Source: Lysinibacillus sp. FSL K6-0232
GTDB taxonomy: Bacteria > Bacillota > Bacilli > Bacillales_A > Planococcaceae
Length of the DNA: 64,000 nucleotides
Assembly: GCF_038008325.1 (NCBI RefSeq)
Contig: NZ_JBBOYW010000001.1
Coordinates: 610,001 to 674,000, forward strand
Reading direction: 5' to 3'
Shown here one piece after another: positions 53,731 through 62,821 of this stretch; positions within the stretch are counted from its first letter, which is position 1; each line of letters begins with the position of its first letter. Made by a program: the position numbers and the translations under genes. Under the pieces are notes generated by a model. It was not told the DNA's origin. It saw nothing but the letters and a program-made list of their open reading frames with translations, and did not search any database.

Positions 53731-54907
53731 ACAAATAGCAAAAATTTTGAAAAATAAAATGGATAAAATGGAAATTAAGAATAATAATTCCCAAAACGGA
53801 GATGACTTGAATGATATGTTCGCAACAAACGAATTATATTCAAATATAGTATCTAATAATCAACTATGGGATATACCTGTAGAGGAGAAAATCACTTCAC
53901 ATAGAAAAGTAGTCGGTCCGTTAATAGTTTTTTTGAAAAAAATTACAAAAAGGCTATTGTATTGGTTGGTTACTAAACCATTTTTAGTTCAAAAAAACTT
54001 CAATGGATCAGTTACTAGAACACTAAATGAAATATGGAATTTTATTGGTGGTATTCAAGAGCAAAATAAAGCAATTGAAAATAAATTAAAAACTTGTTTT
54101 GAAGATATTAATACTACGCAAATTAAAAATCATGAGCATCTTCTTAATGAAATATCAATTTTAAAAAAACAAATGGATGAATTAACAAAAGAAACATATA
54201 AATTGAAGCAGCAAAAAGAAGATGAAGATGCTTTTACTATTAACTATCTTGAGTTTGAAAATAAATTTAGAGGTACTGAAGAAGATATAAAGGCCAGACA
54301 GATGGAGATTTATTTACCCTATTTAGCTAAGAAAATTAATAGGAAGGTTCTTGATGTCGGGTGTGGTCGAGGCGAATTGGTGAATGGTTTATTTGAAAAT
54401 GGATTTGATTCTTTAGGTATAGATTTAAATAAGCAAATGGTAAATCATTGTCAACAGAAAGGTTATAATGTTGTATATGGGGATGCCTTAGAGTATTTAC
54501 ATGGAATCGAGGATAATAGTCTAGGTGCAATTTTCTCATTACATGTATTTGAGCATCTTCAGCCAGTTCAAATAATGAATCTACTTGAGAGATTTTATGA
54601 AAAAGTTGAAGACGGGGGATTAGTTATACTAGAAACGCCAAACCCTGAATGTTTATATACTTTAGCTTATGGTTTTTCAATGGATTTGACTCACAAAAAA
54701 ATCTTGCATCCGTATACTATGAAATTTTTGTTGGAAGAAGTAGGGTTTAAGGATATTGAAATTAAACATTTAAGCCCAGTTGCGCAATCTGCAAAATTAA
54801 AAACTTTAAATGAACAAGATAATATGGAAACGATTAATGATAATTTTAAGAAAATAAATGATTTATTATTTGGCTATCAAGACTATGCTATTGTAGCTAA
54901 AAAATAG
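53720..54907 (+). CDS. SAM-dependent methyltransferase with N-terminal coiled coil
   Basis: 395 residues from TTG 53720, which has AGAGGAGG nine bases upstream (TTG 53714 would be too close). The N-terminal 100 residues are unrecognised and include an amphipathic stretch (LLYWLVTKPFLVQ). A coiled coil spans about 105-170 (IQEQNKAIENKLKTCF, LLNEISILKKQMDEL). Class I methyltransferase domain: motif I VLDVGCGRGE (about 210), GIDLNKQM, YGDALEYL, LHVFEHLQP, GGLVILETPNPE. The context suggests methylation of a terminal sugar to stop chain growth, as WbdD does. The coiled coil precedes the enzyme domain here; no kinase domain is seen. Confidence 0.82.
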   Translation: MTSKQIAKILKNKMDKMEIKNNNSQNGDDLNDMFATNELYSNIVSNNQLWDIPVEEKITSHRKVVGPLIVFLKKITKRLLYWLVTKPFLVQKNFNGSVTRTLNEIWNFIGGIQEQNKAIENKLKTCFEDINTTQIKNHEHLLNEISILKKQMDELTKETYKLKQQKEDEDAFTINYLEFENKFRGTEEDIKARQMEIYLPYLAKKINRKVLDVGCGRGELVNGLFENGFDSLGIDLNKQMVNHCQQKGYNVVYGDALEYLHGIEDNSLGAIFSLHVFEHLQPVQIMNLLERFYEKVEDGGLVILETPNPECLYTLAYGFSMDLTHKKILHPYTMKFLLEEVGFKDIEIKHLSPVAQSAKLKTLNEQDNMETINDNFKKINDLLFGYQDYAIVAKK

Positions 54908-54916
54908 GGGGTAAAT

Positions 54917-55969
54917 ATGAAGAAGAAAATTGCTATTTGTGCTGCACAAATACCATTTAATTATGGAGGCGCTGAGATTTTAGTAGAAGAATTAAATAGA
55001 CAACTAAATAAAAGAGGGTTTCAATCAGAAATTATTTATGTACCTTTTAAATGGTATCCTAAATCGCAGTTAATAGAAAATGCTTTGGTATGGAAAATGT
55101 TGGATTTAACAGAGAGTAATGGTGAAAAAATTGATCTTGTAATTTGCACAAAATATCCTACTTACGCAGTAAAACATCCGAATAAAATTACTTGGCTATT
55201 TCACCAACATCGCCCAATTTACGATTTACTTGATACTAGTTATACAGACTTTGATAAATCAAATATCGAAGATTTAAAGTACATTAAACAAATCAAAAAG
55301 ATAGATGAGTTAACTTTAAAAGAGTCGAAAAAAATCTTTACAATTTCAAAAAATGTATCAGAGAGATTAAAGAAATTTAATGATATAGATAGTGAGGTAG
55401 TGTACCCTCCTACACAATTAGAAGGAAGATACTATACAGAAAAATATGATGACTATATTCTGTCAGCAGGTCGATTAGATCCATTAAAAAGAATTGAATT
55501 AATGATAGAGGCTATGAAATATGTGAAATCAAATGTTAGATTTTTAATCGCTGGTAGAGGAAAACATGAGAAAATCTTAAAAGAAGTTGTGAAAAAAAAC
55601 GGATTAGAAAATAGAGTTGAGTTTTTAGGATTTGTAAAAGAAGAGGAATTGCTTAATTTATATGCTAATGCTGGAGCTATCTATTTTGCTCCTAAAGATG
55701 AAGATTATGGTTTTATAACTATAGAAGCATTCAAAAGTAAAAAGACCGTTATAACTACAAATGATTCAGGTGGCGTTTTGGAATTTGTAAAAGATCATAA
55801 AACAGGTTTAATTTCTAATCCAAATGCAAAAGAAATCGCTCTTAATGTAGATAAGTTATTTCAAGATAAACGTCAATTAGAAATATTGGGTCAGGAAGCT
55901 TTTGAAAAAGTAGTAAATATAAATTGGGATTTTGTTGTTGATAAACTAGTAAATGACTTTTTGAAGTAG
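54917..55969 (+). CDS. Glycosyltransferase family 4 protein
   Basis: 350 residues, GT-B fold. N-terminal domain: QIPFNYGGAEILVEELNRQL. C-terminal nucleotide-sugar domain: ILSAGRLDPLKRIELMIEAM, FLIAGRGKHEKIL, and the E-x7-E region FAPKDEDYGFITIEAFKSKK. GGGGGT precedes ATG. A role in adding sugars to the surface glycan is inferred; the donor may be GDP-rhamnose or GDP-mannose. Confidence 0.85.
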   Translation: MKKKIAICAAQIPFNYGGAEILVEELNRQLNKRGFQSEIIYVPFKWYPKSQLIENALVWKMLDLTESNGEKIDLVICTKYPTYAVKHPNKITWLFHQHRPIYDLLDTSYTDFDKSNIEDLKYIKQIKKIDELTLKESKKIFTISKNVSERLKKFNDIDSEVVYPPTQLEGRYYTEKYDDYILSAGRLDPLKRIELMIEAMKYVKSNVRFLIAGRGKHEKILKEVVKKNGLENRVEFLGFVKEEELLNLYANAGAIYFAPKDEDYGFITIEAFKSKKTVITTNDSGGVLEFVKDHKTGLISNPNAKEIALNVDKLFQDKRQLEILGQEAFEKVVNINWDFVVDKLVNDFLK

Positions 55970-55977
55970 GTGTATAA

Positions 55978-57306
55978 ATGAAAATCGCATATTTTAGTCC
56001 ATTAAATCCACTAAAAACAGGTATATCAGATTATAGTGAAGAAATTTTATTGAAATTAAAAGAAAGAGTGGGACAAATCGATTTATTTACTGATAACTAT
56101 ATTCCAAGTAATACAGAGATAAACTCTAATTTTAATATTTATCAAATTACTTCATTTGAACAAATGTATTCAGAGTATGATGAAATTATTTATCATATAG
56201 GAAATAATGCAAAATATCATGAACAAATCTATTTAACAGCTTTAAAGTACCCTGGCATTATTGTACTCCATGATTTTGCTATTCATCACTTAATTGCACA
56301 ATTAACAGTAGGCAGAAATAATTGGGAAGATTATATAGAAGAAATGAAATATAATTATGGTGAAGATGGAGTAGAAATGGCGATTGAATCCCAAAATGGC
56401 CATAGACAGGCTATATGGGAAACTGACATGACATTACAATATCCGATTAATAAAAGAATAATAGACAAATCAAAAGGAGTAATAGTACATTCGAAGTTTG
56501 CAAAACAGCAAATTATTGAAAATATTAAACCAGATTGTGTAGTTCAGTATGCCCCTCTTTTTGCCGAAAATATAGAAAAAATCGGAAATCAAGAAATGAT
56601 ACAACTGAGAAAAAGATATGGCATTGATGAACAGGCTCTAGTTTTTAGTTCTTTTGGGTTTATTTCCAGAGCAAAGAGAATAGATGTTGTTATTGATATA
56701 ATTGAAGAGTTAAAAAATACATATTCAAATTTTATATATCTGCTAGTGGGAGAAGAAGAAAAAGATGTTTATGAAATGAGTAAGTATATTAAATCTAAAA
56801 ATGTGGATAAATATGTTAAATACATTGGTTATGTTAATTTAGAGGAGTTTAAAGATTATGTTAAATTGAGCGACATTTGTATTAACTTAAGATATCCTAC
56901 TCAAGGAGAGACTTCAGCCAGCCTCTTAAGAATAATTGGTTATGGGAAACCTGTGATAGTTACAGATATTGGGAGTTTCTCAGAGTTGTCTAATGACTGC
57001 TGTTTTAAAGTAAACATGGCATCCGAAAAAACAGATATAAAAAAATATCTAAAAAAGTTTTTAGATAATCCCTATTTAGCAAAAGAAATTGGGCAAAGAG
57101 CTTCAAATTATGTACAAGAAAATTATAATGTCAATCAGACATTGGATGCGTATGTTAATATTTTAAAATGGAATTTTGATTTTACAGAATTAAGGTATTA
57201 TGAAGAGCTTTTTAATAGTGTGACTGAAGATTTAATATCTCTAGGTATATCTTCTTCAGATGATATGGTAGATGAAATATCTAATTTGGTTGGAGAGATT
57301 ATCTAG
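55978..57306 (+). CDS. Glycosyltransferase family 4 protein
   Basis: 442 residues. MKIAYFSPLNPLKTGISDYS is the GT4 N-terminal loop; VLHDFAIHHLIAQ, GVIVHSKFAKQQI, FSSFGFISRAKRIDVVIDII, and the donor-site region INLRYPTQGETSASLLRIIG follow. A 60-residue C-terminal extension is unrecognised. It lies eight bases after the previous gene and is followed by 740 bases without an intact gene. Confidence 0.85.
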   Translation: MKIAYFSPLNPLKTGISDYSEEILLKLKERVGQIDLFTDNYIPSNTEINSNFNIYQITSFEQMYSEYDEIIYHIGNNAKYHEQIYLTALKYPGIIVLHDFAIHHLIAQLTVGRNNWEDYIEEMKYNYGEDGVEMAIESQNGHRQAIWETDMTLQYPINKRIIDKSKGVIVHSKFAKQQIIENIKPDCVVQYAPLFAENIEKIGNQEMIQLRKRYGIDEQALVFSSFGFISRAKRIDVVIDIIEELKNTYSNFIYLLVGEEEKDVYEMSKYIKSKNVDKYVKYIGYVNLEEFKDYVKLSDICINLRYPTQGETSASLLRIIGYGKPVIVTDIGSFSELSNDCCFKVNMASEKTDIKKYLKKFLDNPYLAKEIGQRASNYVQENYNVNQTLDAYVNILKWNFDFTELRYYEELFNSVTEDLISLGISSSDDMVDEISNLVGEII

Positions 57307-58046
57307 CTCAAATAATATATAAGTTGAAATTGATTTTTGTAGTTTATACTATATTTTACAATACAAAGTGGTGCAGCGGTCATTCTTGAAGACTGAAATG
57401 AAGAAGTTTCAATTGAAAGAGAGTCAAGTTTGACGAGAACTATGGTTAATTTGTTTGTGGATATAAGTATGGTACCTCCTTCTATAAATGTTGATATACC
57501 AATGATTCACATCATTTTGTGTGTCGAAAAAATTTTTTTGGCATGTACATCTATTGTTATTTTGTATTTCTTGATTTTCCTTACAACTATTCGTATGCTC
57601 CTTTAATTGATAACTTTATCATACCTGAGGTGTCCGATGTTATATGTGTTATTTGATTATAGGCTTAGAGATTATCTATTTTTTAGCAAATAAGTTATAA
57701 ATAACAAATATGTTGGTAGTGTTAGGTGGGGAAATTATGAAATAAACCTTTTCTACCAGTTCGTCACCACAAGTTATGGTGAAGAATCGCAAATATAGGT
57801 ATTTTGGTAAATATGAATGTATTTTAAATGAACAAGAAATTTATAGTATGCAAGTCACACCAGAAATTCAAACAGTGAGTTTTGAGATGGATTTGAAAGA
57901 AGGCAATAATTATCTTAAAATTGTTTCTTCTAGAGGAGAGATTCCTAGTAATGTAGATAGTAGTACTGATATGAGAGAGTTGAGTTTTTATATTTCTGCA
58001 ATTACTATTGAGTAAAGTAGTAATTGCGGAAAATGAGGGGTGTTTT
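57307..58046. other. Scar region inside the glycan cluster
   Basis: 740 bases interrupt an otherwise tightly packed operon. No intact gene is seen in 57307-57700; short reverse and forward frames there lack ribosome sites. The last 240 bases hold the remnant listed at 57776. The layout suggests a deleted gene or a junction between two older clusters. Confidence 0.5.
57776..58015 (+). pseudogene. Remnant of a larger gene (C-terminal beta domain)
   Basis: A 79-codon open frame, MVKNRKYRYFGKYECILNE to ELSFYISAITIE, without a visible ribosome site. The pattern of hydrophobic strands with TVSFEMDLKEGNNYLKIVSS and STDMRELSF looks like the beta-sandwich tail found at the C-terminus of some glycan-cluster glycosyltransferases. 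Likely the end of a lost gene. It could instead be a small expressed protein; certainty is low. Confidence 0.4.
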
Positions 58047-59195
58047 ATGAAAATATATATAGATGGACAACCTCTAATAGGAAATAAAACAGGTATTGGA
58101 TACTATACTCAAAATTTAGTAGAAAGTTACCTAAAAACAAACTTAGATGTAATAATCATTACAAATCAAATATTAAATAGAAAGCGTACAGATACTCTTG
58201 CAGAAAATGAGGTATCTCATATAAACAATAAATTATTCCCTTACAAGGTACTCAGAAAACTAATGCTTCCAACACTTTTCTATAAATACCCTATAGATGC
58301 AAATCTAAACAAAGAAGAACGTGGGAACGCAGTTTATCACGCCACTAATTTCATTACATTGCCTACTAAGTATGCAAAACAGGTTATCACAATCCATGAT
58401 TTAGCCTTTATGAAGTTTCCAGAAGTTGTGGACGAGAGTATTTATAAGTATATGATGAAGTGGGTACCTTATTCTATTTCGAGAGCAGATCAAATTATTG
58501 CTGATTCGATTCATACGAAAAGAGATATATTAGCGTTTTTTGATATTCCAGAGGATAAAGTGAATGTTGTCTATTTAGCTGCGGATAATCGATTTCAAAA
58601 GCGAAGTATAGAAGATATTCACCTTGTGAAATCCAAATATAAGTTGCCTGAAAAATATATACTATATGTAGGGACATTAGAGCCGAAGAAGAATCTTGTC
58701 ACATTGATTGAAGTTTATTATCAATTAAAAAAGCGCTATGCCATAGAAGAAAAATTAGTAATTGTTGGTGCTAAGGGTTGGAAATTTGACTCCATTTTCG
58801 AGAAGATTCAACAACTTGAGTTGCAAGATAATATATGTTTTACTGGGTATATTGATGATGAAGATGTACCAAGTATTTATTCTGGTGCAAGTATTTTTGC
58901 TTTCCCATCTACTTATGAAGGATTTGGTATACCATTACTAGAAGCGATGCAGTGTGAAGTGCCTGTTGTTGCGTCAAATGCTTCTTGTATACCTGAAGTG
59001 GTTGGGGAGGCAGGTTTATTATTTGATCCATATGATATAGATGGCTGGGTTGAAGGAATGCATAATATTTTAACCAAAGAAGCATTAAGAGCAGAATTAA
59101 TTCATAAAGGGTTGCAACAAGCTAGTCAATTTTCGTGGGAGAAAACAGCAAAAGAAACATTAGCTGTTTATGAAAAAGCATTAAAGGGTGATTAA
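58047..59195 (+). CDS. Glycosyltransferase family 4 protein (WbpY/MtfB-like)
   Basis: 382 residues. MKIYIDGQPLIGNKTGIGYY is the characteristic N-terminus of rhamnosyl/mannosyl GT4 enzymes; ITIHDLAFMKFPEVV, ADQIIADSIHTKRDI, YILYVGTLEPKKNLVTLIE and STYEGFGIPLLEAMQCEVPV follow. ATG 58047 has GAGGGG upstream; the frame is open from 58008. Probable D-rhamnosyl or mannosyl transferase by context. Confidence 0.87.
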   Translation: MKIYIDGQPLIGNKTGIGYYTQNLVESYLKTNLDVIIITNQILNRKRTDTLAENEVSHINNKLFPYKVLRKLMLPTLFYKYPIDANLNKEERGNAVYHATNFITLPTKYAKQVITIHDLAFMKFPEVVDESIYKYMMKWVPYSISRADQIIADSIHTKRDILAFFDIPEDKVNVVYLAADNRFQKRSIEDIHLVKSKYKLPEKYILYVGTLEPKKNLVTLIEVYYQLKKRYAIEEKLVIVGAKGWKFDSIFEKIQQLELQDNICFTGYIDDEDVPSIYSGASIFAFPSTYEGFGIPLLEAMQCEVPVVASNASCIPEVVGEAGLLFDPYDIDGWVEGMHNILTKEALRAELIHKGLQQASQFSWEKTAKETLAVYEKALKGD

Positions 59196-59197
59196 GA

Positions 59198-60310
59198 ATG
59201 GTGAAAGAAAAGATATATATCAATGGTCGATTTTTATCACAGATTGTTACGGGTGTACAAAGATATGCAATTGAAGTATTGCAAGGGCTTGATCAATTGA
59301 TAGAGTCAAATTTAATTGATCGTGATAAATATCAACTAATAGTTTTAATACCGAAAAATTCGAAAGCCACTTTGCCACTTCAGCATATTTCATTTCAAAC
59401 TGTGGGCAAATTGAAGGGGCAGTTATGGGAGCAATTAGAGCTCCCTTTTTTTACGTTTGGCTCTGTGTTGATTAACCTTTGTAATACAGCCCCAATGCTG
59501 AAAAGAAATCAAATTGTCACAATACATGATGCATCCACCTCAGCAAATCGTGATAATTATTCGAAGAGCTTTGCATTATGGTATAATATACTGCATCAAG
59601 TTCTTTCCAAAAGAACAAAGAAAATTATTACCAATTCAAAGTTTTCCCAAAGTGAATTGTTGAAATATTACCCATTTCACCCAGAGGGTATGACTATTAC
59701 ATATCTTGGAGCGGACCATATTGTAAATGTGGAAGAGGATTCTTCAATTTTGGAACGATATAATTTAGCAGAGCGTTCTTATATATTAGCAGTCAGTAGC
59801 GTAAATCCAAATAAAAATTTTCAATCAGTCATCAATATTTTAGACCAGCTAACTGGAAATAAAAAAGTAGTGATTGTAGGGAATATGGATACGCCAATCT
59901 ATAATAAAGTAAATTTAGAGTCAAAGGAAAATATTGTGTTAGTAGGGTATATTTCTGATGGGGAGCTTAAAACACTATATCAAAATGCAGAATGCTTTAT
60001 TTTCCCGTCCTTTTATGAAGGGTTCGGATTGCCACCTTTAGAAGCAATGTATTGTGGTTGCCCTGTAGTTTCTTCTAATACAGCGGCCATGCCAGAAGTT
60101 TTAGGAGATGCTGCGCTATATTTTAATCCTTTTAATAGTCAAGAAATCGCTTTTCAAGTAAATAAATTAACTGAAAATGAACAATTAAGGAGTTTGTATA
60201 TAGAAAAAGGTTATAAGAAATCAGTATCCTATACATGGCGCAATTGTTCATGGGAACTTTTTAAGGTAATAGAGGAGATAGTAAAAAATGAAAATAGCCA
60301 TCGTGCATGA
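59198..60310 (+). CDS. Glycosyltransferase family 4 protein
   Basis: 370 residues. [84 protein letters not shown]: a GT4 enzyme of the WbpX/WbpY type. It starts two bases after the previous stop and overlaps the next gene by 23 bases, indicating a coupled operon. Confidence 0.86.
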   Translation: MVKEKIYINGRFLSQIVTGVQRYAIEVLQGLDQLIESNLIDRDKYQLIVLIPKNSKATLPLQHISFQTVGKLKGQLWEQLELPFFTFGSVLINLCNTAPMLKRNQIVTIHDASTSANRDNYSKSFALWYNILHQVLSKRTKKIITNSKFSQSELLKYYPFHPEGMTITYLGADHIVNVEEDSSILERYNLAERSYILAVSSVNPNKNFQSVINILDQLTGNKKVVIVGNMDTPIYNKVNLESKENIVLVGYISDGELKTLYQNAECFIFPSFYEGFGLPPLEAMYCGCPVVSSNTAAMPEVLGDAALYFNPFNSQEIAFQVNKLTENEQLRSLYIEKGYKKSVSYTWRNCSWELFKVIEEIVKNENSHRA

Positions 60311-61376
60311 TTGGTTGACTGGTATGGGGGGAGCGGAAAAAGTAATAATAGAGCTTCATAAAATGTTCCCTGATGCACCAATTTATACGTCTGTGGTGAA
60401 TTACGATAATTTAGAGCCGATATTTAGAGAAATGGATATTCGAACAACGTTTATTCAGAAACTCCCATTTAGTAAAAAGAAGTATAATCGATATTTACCG
60501 CTTTTTCCATTAGCGTTTGAAGCGCTAGATTTACATGAATATGATGTTATTCTTAGTAGCACAACATCGATAGGAGTAAAAGGTGTTTTAAGAAATTCAT
60601 CAAGCGTACATATATGTTACTGTAACACACCGCCAAGATATGCATGGGATTTCTACCATGAATATTTAAATTCAGCAGGTAGATTACAGAAGCTACTTAT
60701 TCCATTTTTTATGCACTACTTAAGAATGTATGATCAACAATCCTCAATGAGAGTAGATTACTTTATAGCTAATTCAACAAACGTAAGCGATCGAATAAAA
60801 AGAATATATAATAGAAATTCTATAGTAATTCATCCACCTGTAAATACAGATTATTATCAGTTGAGTACTCAATCTGAAGAGTTCTATTTTATTGTAAGTA
60901 GACTTGTTTCGTATAAGAGAATTGATTTAGCTATTGAAGCATGTAATCAATTAAATAGAAAGTTAGTGATCATCGGCAATGGGGAAGAATTAAATAGGCT
61001 AGCTAAGCTTGCAGGTCCTACTGTTACTCTATTAGGGTATCAAGTAGATGAGATAATTAGAGATTATATGCAACGTTGTAAAGCTTTTATTTTCCCAGGG
61101 TATGAGGACTTTGGTATTACACCTGTAGAGGCGATGGCATGTGGGAAACCTGTTATTGCATTCGGTAAAGGGGGAGTTTTAGATACAGTATCACCTAATG
61201 AAACAGGTATTTTTTTTGAGCAGCAAACAGTTAATTCATTAGTAGATGCTATACTAAAATTTGAAAGTTTATCCTTTGATGAGAAGAAAATTCGAATGCA
61301 TGCAGAGTTTTTCAGCAGGGAGAACTTTAAAAATAAAATAAAGACTTATGTTGACGAAAAGATTTCATTGAATTGA
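60288..61376 (+). CDS. Glycosyltransferase family 4 protein (WbpZ/WbaZ-like)
   Basis: 362 residues. [57 protein letters not shown] and FPGYEDFGITPVEAMACGKP are close to the WbpZ/WbaZ mannosyl/rhamnosyl transferases that start D-rhamnan or mannan chains. AGAGGAG precedes ATG. Together with the two preceding genes it forms a three-transferase block reminiscent of wbpXYZ in Pseudomonas. Confidence 0.88.
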   Translation: MKIAIVHDWLTGMGGAEKVIIELHKMFPDAPIYTSVVNYDNLEPIFREMDIRTTFIQKLPFSKKKYNRYLPLFPLAFEALDLHEYDVILSSTTSIGVKGVLRNSSSVHICYCNTPPRYAWDFYHEYLNSAGRLQKLLIPFFMHYLRMYDQQSSMRVDYFIANSTNVSDRIKRIYNRNSIVIHPPVNTDYYQLSTQSEEFYFIVSRLVSYKRIDLAIEACNQLNRKLVIIGNGEELNRLAKLAGPTVTLLGYQVDEIIRDYMQRCKAFIFPGYEDFGITPVEAMACGKPVIAFGKGGVLDTVSPNETGIFFEQQTVNSLVDAILKFESLSFDEKKIRMHAEFFSRENFKNKIKTYVDEKISLN

Positions 61377-61393
61377 CAATGGAGGTTTAAATA

Positions 61394-62800
61394 ATGATAA
61401 GGGGAAGAGAATCACTCCTAACCAAATTATATATTATAACGGATTTACTAGTAATCCAAAGCGTGTTTTTTTTAACATGGGTTCTACGTTTTAACTTTCT
61501 AGGTGGTGTTGTTACTGAAAGGGTTTCGTTTGAAGATTATTTTATATGGAACTTGATCTTTTCTGTAGTATATGTGATAGTCGGTTTTTTTATGTCGTTA
61601 TATATATCGAAGCGAAGAAAAAACTTTACTAGTGAAATGATAAAAATATTTCAAGTGAATTTCTTTAGTATGTTTATTATGTTGAGCTTACTATTTTTAT
61701 TCAGAACTGTAGATATATCTAGGGTATTTTTGTTCATTTATTTCCTACTAAATGTGAGCTTTATAATCTCTTATCGTTTTGCTGTAAAAAAAGGATTATG
61801 GAGGATGCGAAGAAGTGGTTATAATAAGCAGTTTATTGTTGTGATTGGTGCAGGGGCATTAGGTAAAAAATTTGCTAAAACTGTGATGGAGCGCCAAGAG
61901 TATGGATTTGAAATATTGGGTTATTTAGATGATCGTAAAAAATCTATGAATGAAAAGGATGTGGCATCTCGACCTATATTAGGAAAAATTGAGCAACTAG
62001 AAGAAATTATTAATGATAAACTAGTAGATGAAGTAGTCATTGCTTTGCCATTAACAGTTTATAATAAGTATGGTAAAATCATTGCGATATGTGAGAAAAC
62101 TGGGGTACGTGTTTCGATTATTCCAGATTTTTATGATATTTTACCAGCAAATCCGAACTTCGAAAAATTTGGTGATTTTCCAATTGTAAATGTTCGTGAT
62201 GTTCCCCTAGATGATTATGTAAACAGGTATTTAAAAAGATTATTTGATATAGTCTTTGCCTTAACAGCTATCATCGTTACTTCACCACTACTGTTATTTA
62301 TTGCAATAGGGGTAAAACTTACTTCTAAAGGTCCAATATTATTTAGGCAAGAAAGAGTGGGCTTAAATAGAAGGACTTTTAATATGTATAAGTTTAGGTC
62401 TATGAGGCATGTATCAGAAGATATTTCAAATACACAGTGGACAGTAGAAAATGACCCTAGAAGAACCAAGTTTGGAACATTTATTAGGAAAACAAGTTTA
62501 GATGAATTACCTCAATTTTTTAATGTATTAAAAGGAGATATGAGTGTAGTTGGTCCACGACCAGAGCGACCTTACTTTGTTGAACAATTTAAAGAGGATG
62601 TTCCGAAATATATGGTAAAGCATCAAATTAGACCAGGTATAACTGGGTGGGCTCAAGTATGTGGTTTACGAGGAGACACTTCAATTCCAGAACGTATAAA
62701 ACATGATATATATTATATTGAAAATTGGACATTATTCTTTGATATCGAGATTATTTTTAAAACAATTATAAATGGATTCATTAATAAAAATGCCTACTAA
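61394..62800 (+). CDS. Undecaprenyl-phosphate sugar phosphotransferase (WbaP/WsaP type)
   Basis: Initiates glycan synthesis by moving a sugar-1-phosphate to undecaprenyl phosphate. 468 residues: about four N-terminal membrane helices, a nucleotide-binding-like domain (FIVVIGAGALGKKFAKTV), one further helix, and the catalytic sugar-transferase domain: KLTSKGPILFRQERVG, MYKFRSM, RRTKFGTFIRKTSLDELPQF, VLKGDMSVVGPRPERP, RPGITGWAQV. The sugar (Glc, Gal or other) cannot be read from sequence. AATGGAGG precedes ATG. Confidence 0.92.
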   Translation: MIRGRESLLTKLYIITDLLVIQSVFFLTWVLRFNFLGGVVTERVSFEDYFIWNLIFSVVYVIVGFFMSLYISKRRKNFTSEMIKIFQVNFFSMFIMLSLLFLFRTVDISRVFLFIYFLLNVSFIISYRFAVKKGLWRMRRSGYNKQFIVVIGAGALGKKFAKTVMERQEYGFEILGYLDDRKKSMNEKDVASRPILGKIEQLEEIINDKLVDEVVIALPLTVYNKYGKIIAICEKTGVRVSIIPDFYDILPANPNFEKFGDFPIVNVRDVPLDDYVNRYLKRLFDIVFALTAIIVTSPLLLFIAIGVKLTSKGPILFRQERVGLNRRTFNMYKFRSMRHVSEDISNTQWTVENDPRRTKFGTFIRKTSLDELPQFFNVLKGDMSVVGPRPERPYFVEQFKEDVPKYMVKHQIRPGITGWAQVCGLRGDTSIPERIKHDIYYIENWTLFFDIEIIFKTIINGFINKNAY

Positions 62801-62821
62801 ATTTAAACATACAGAAAGAAG

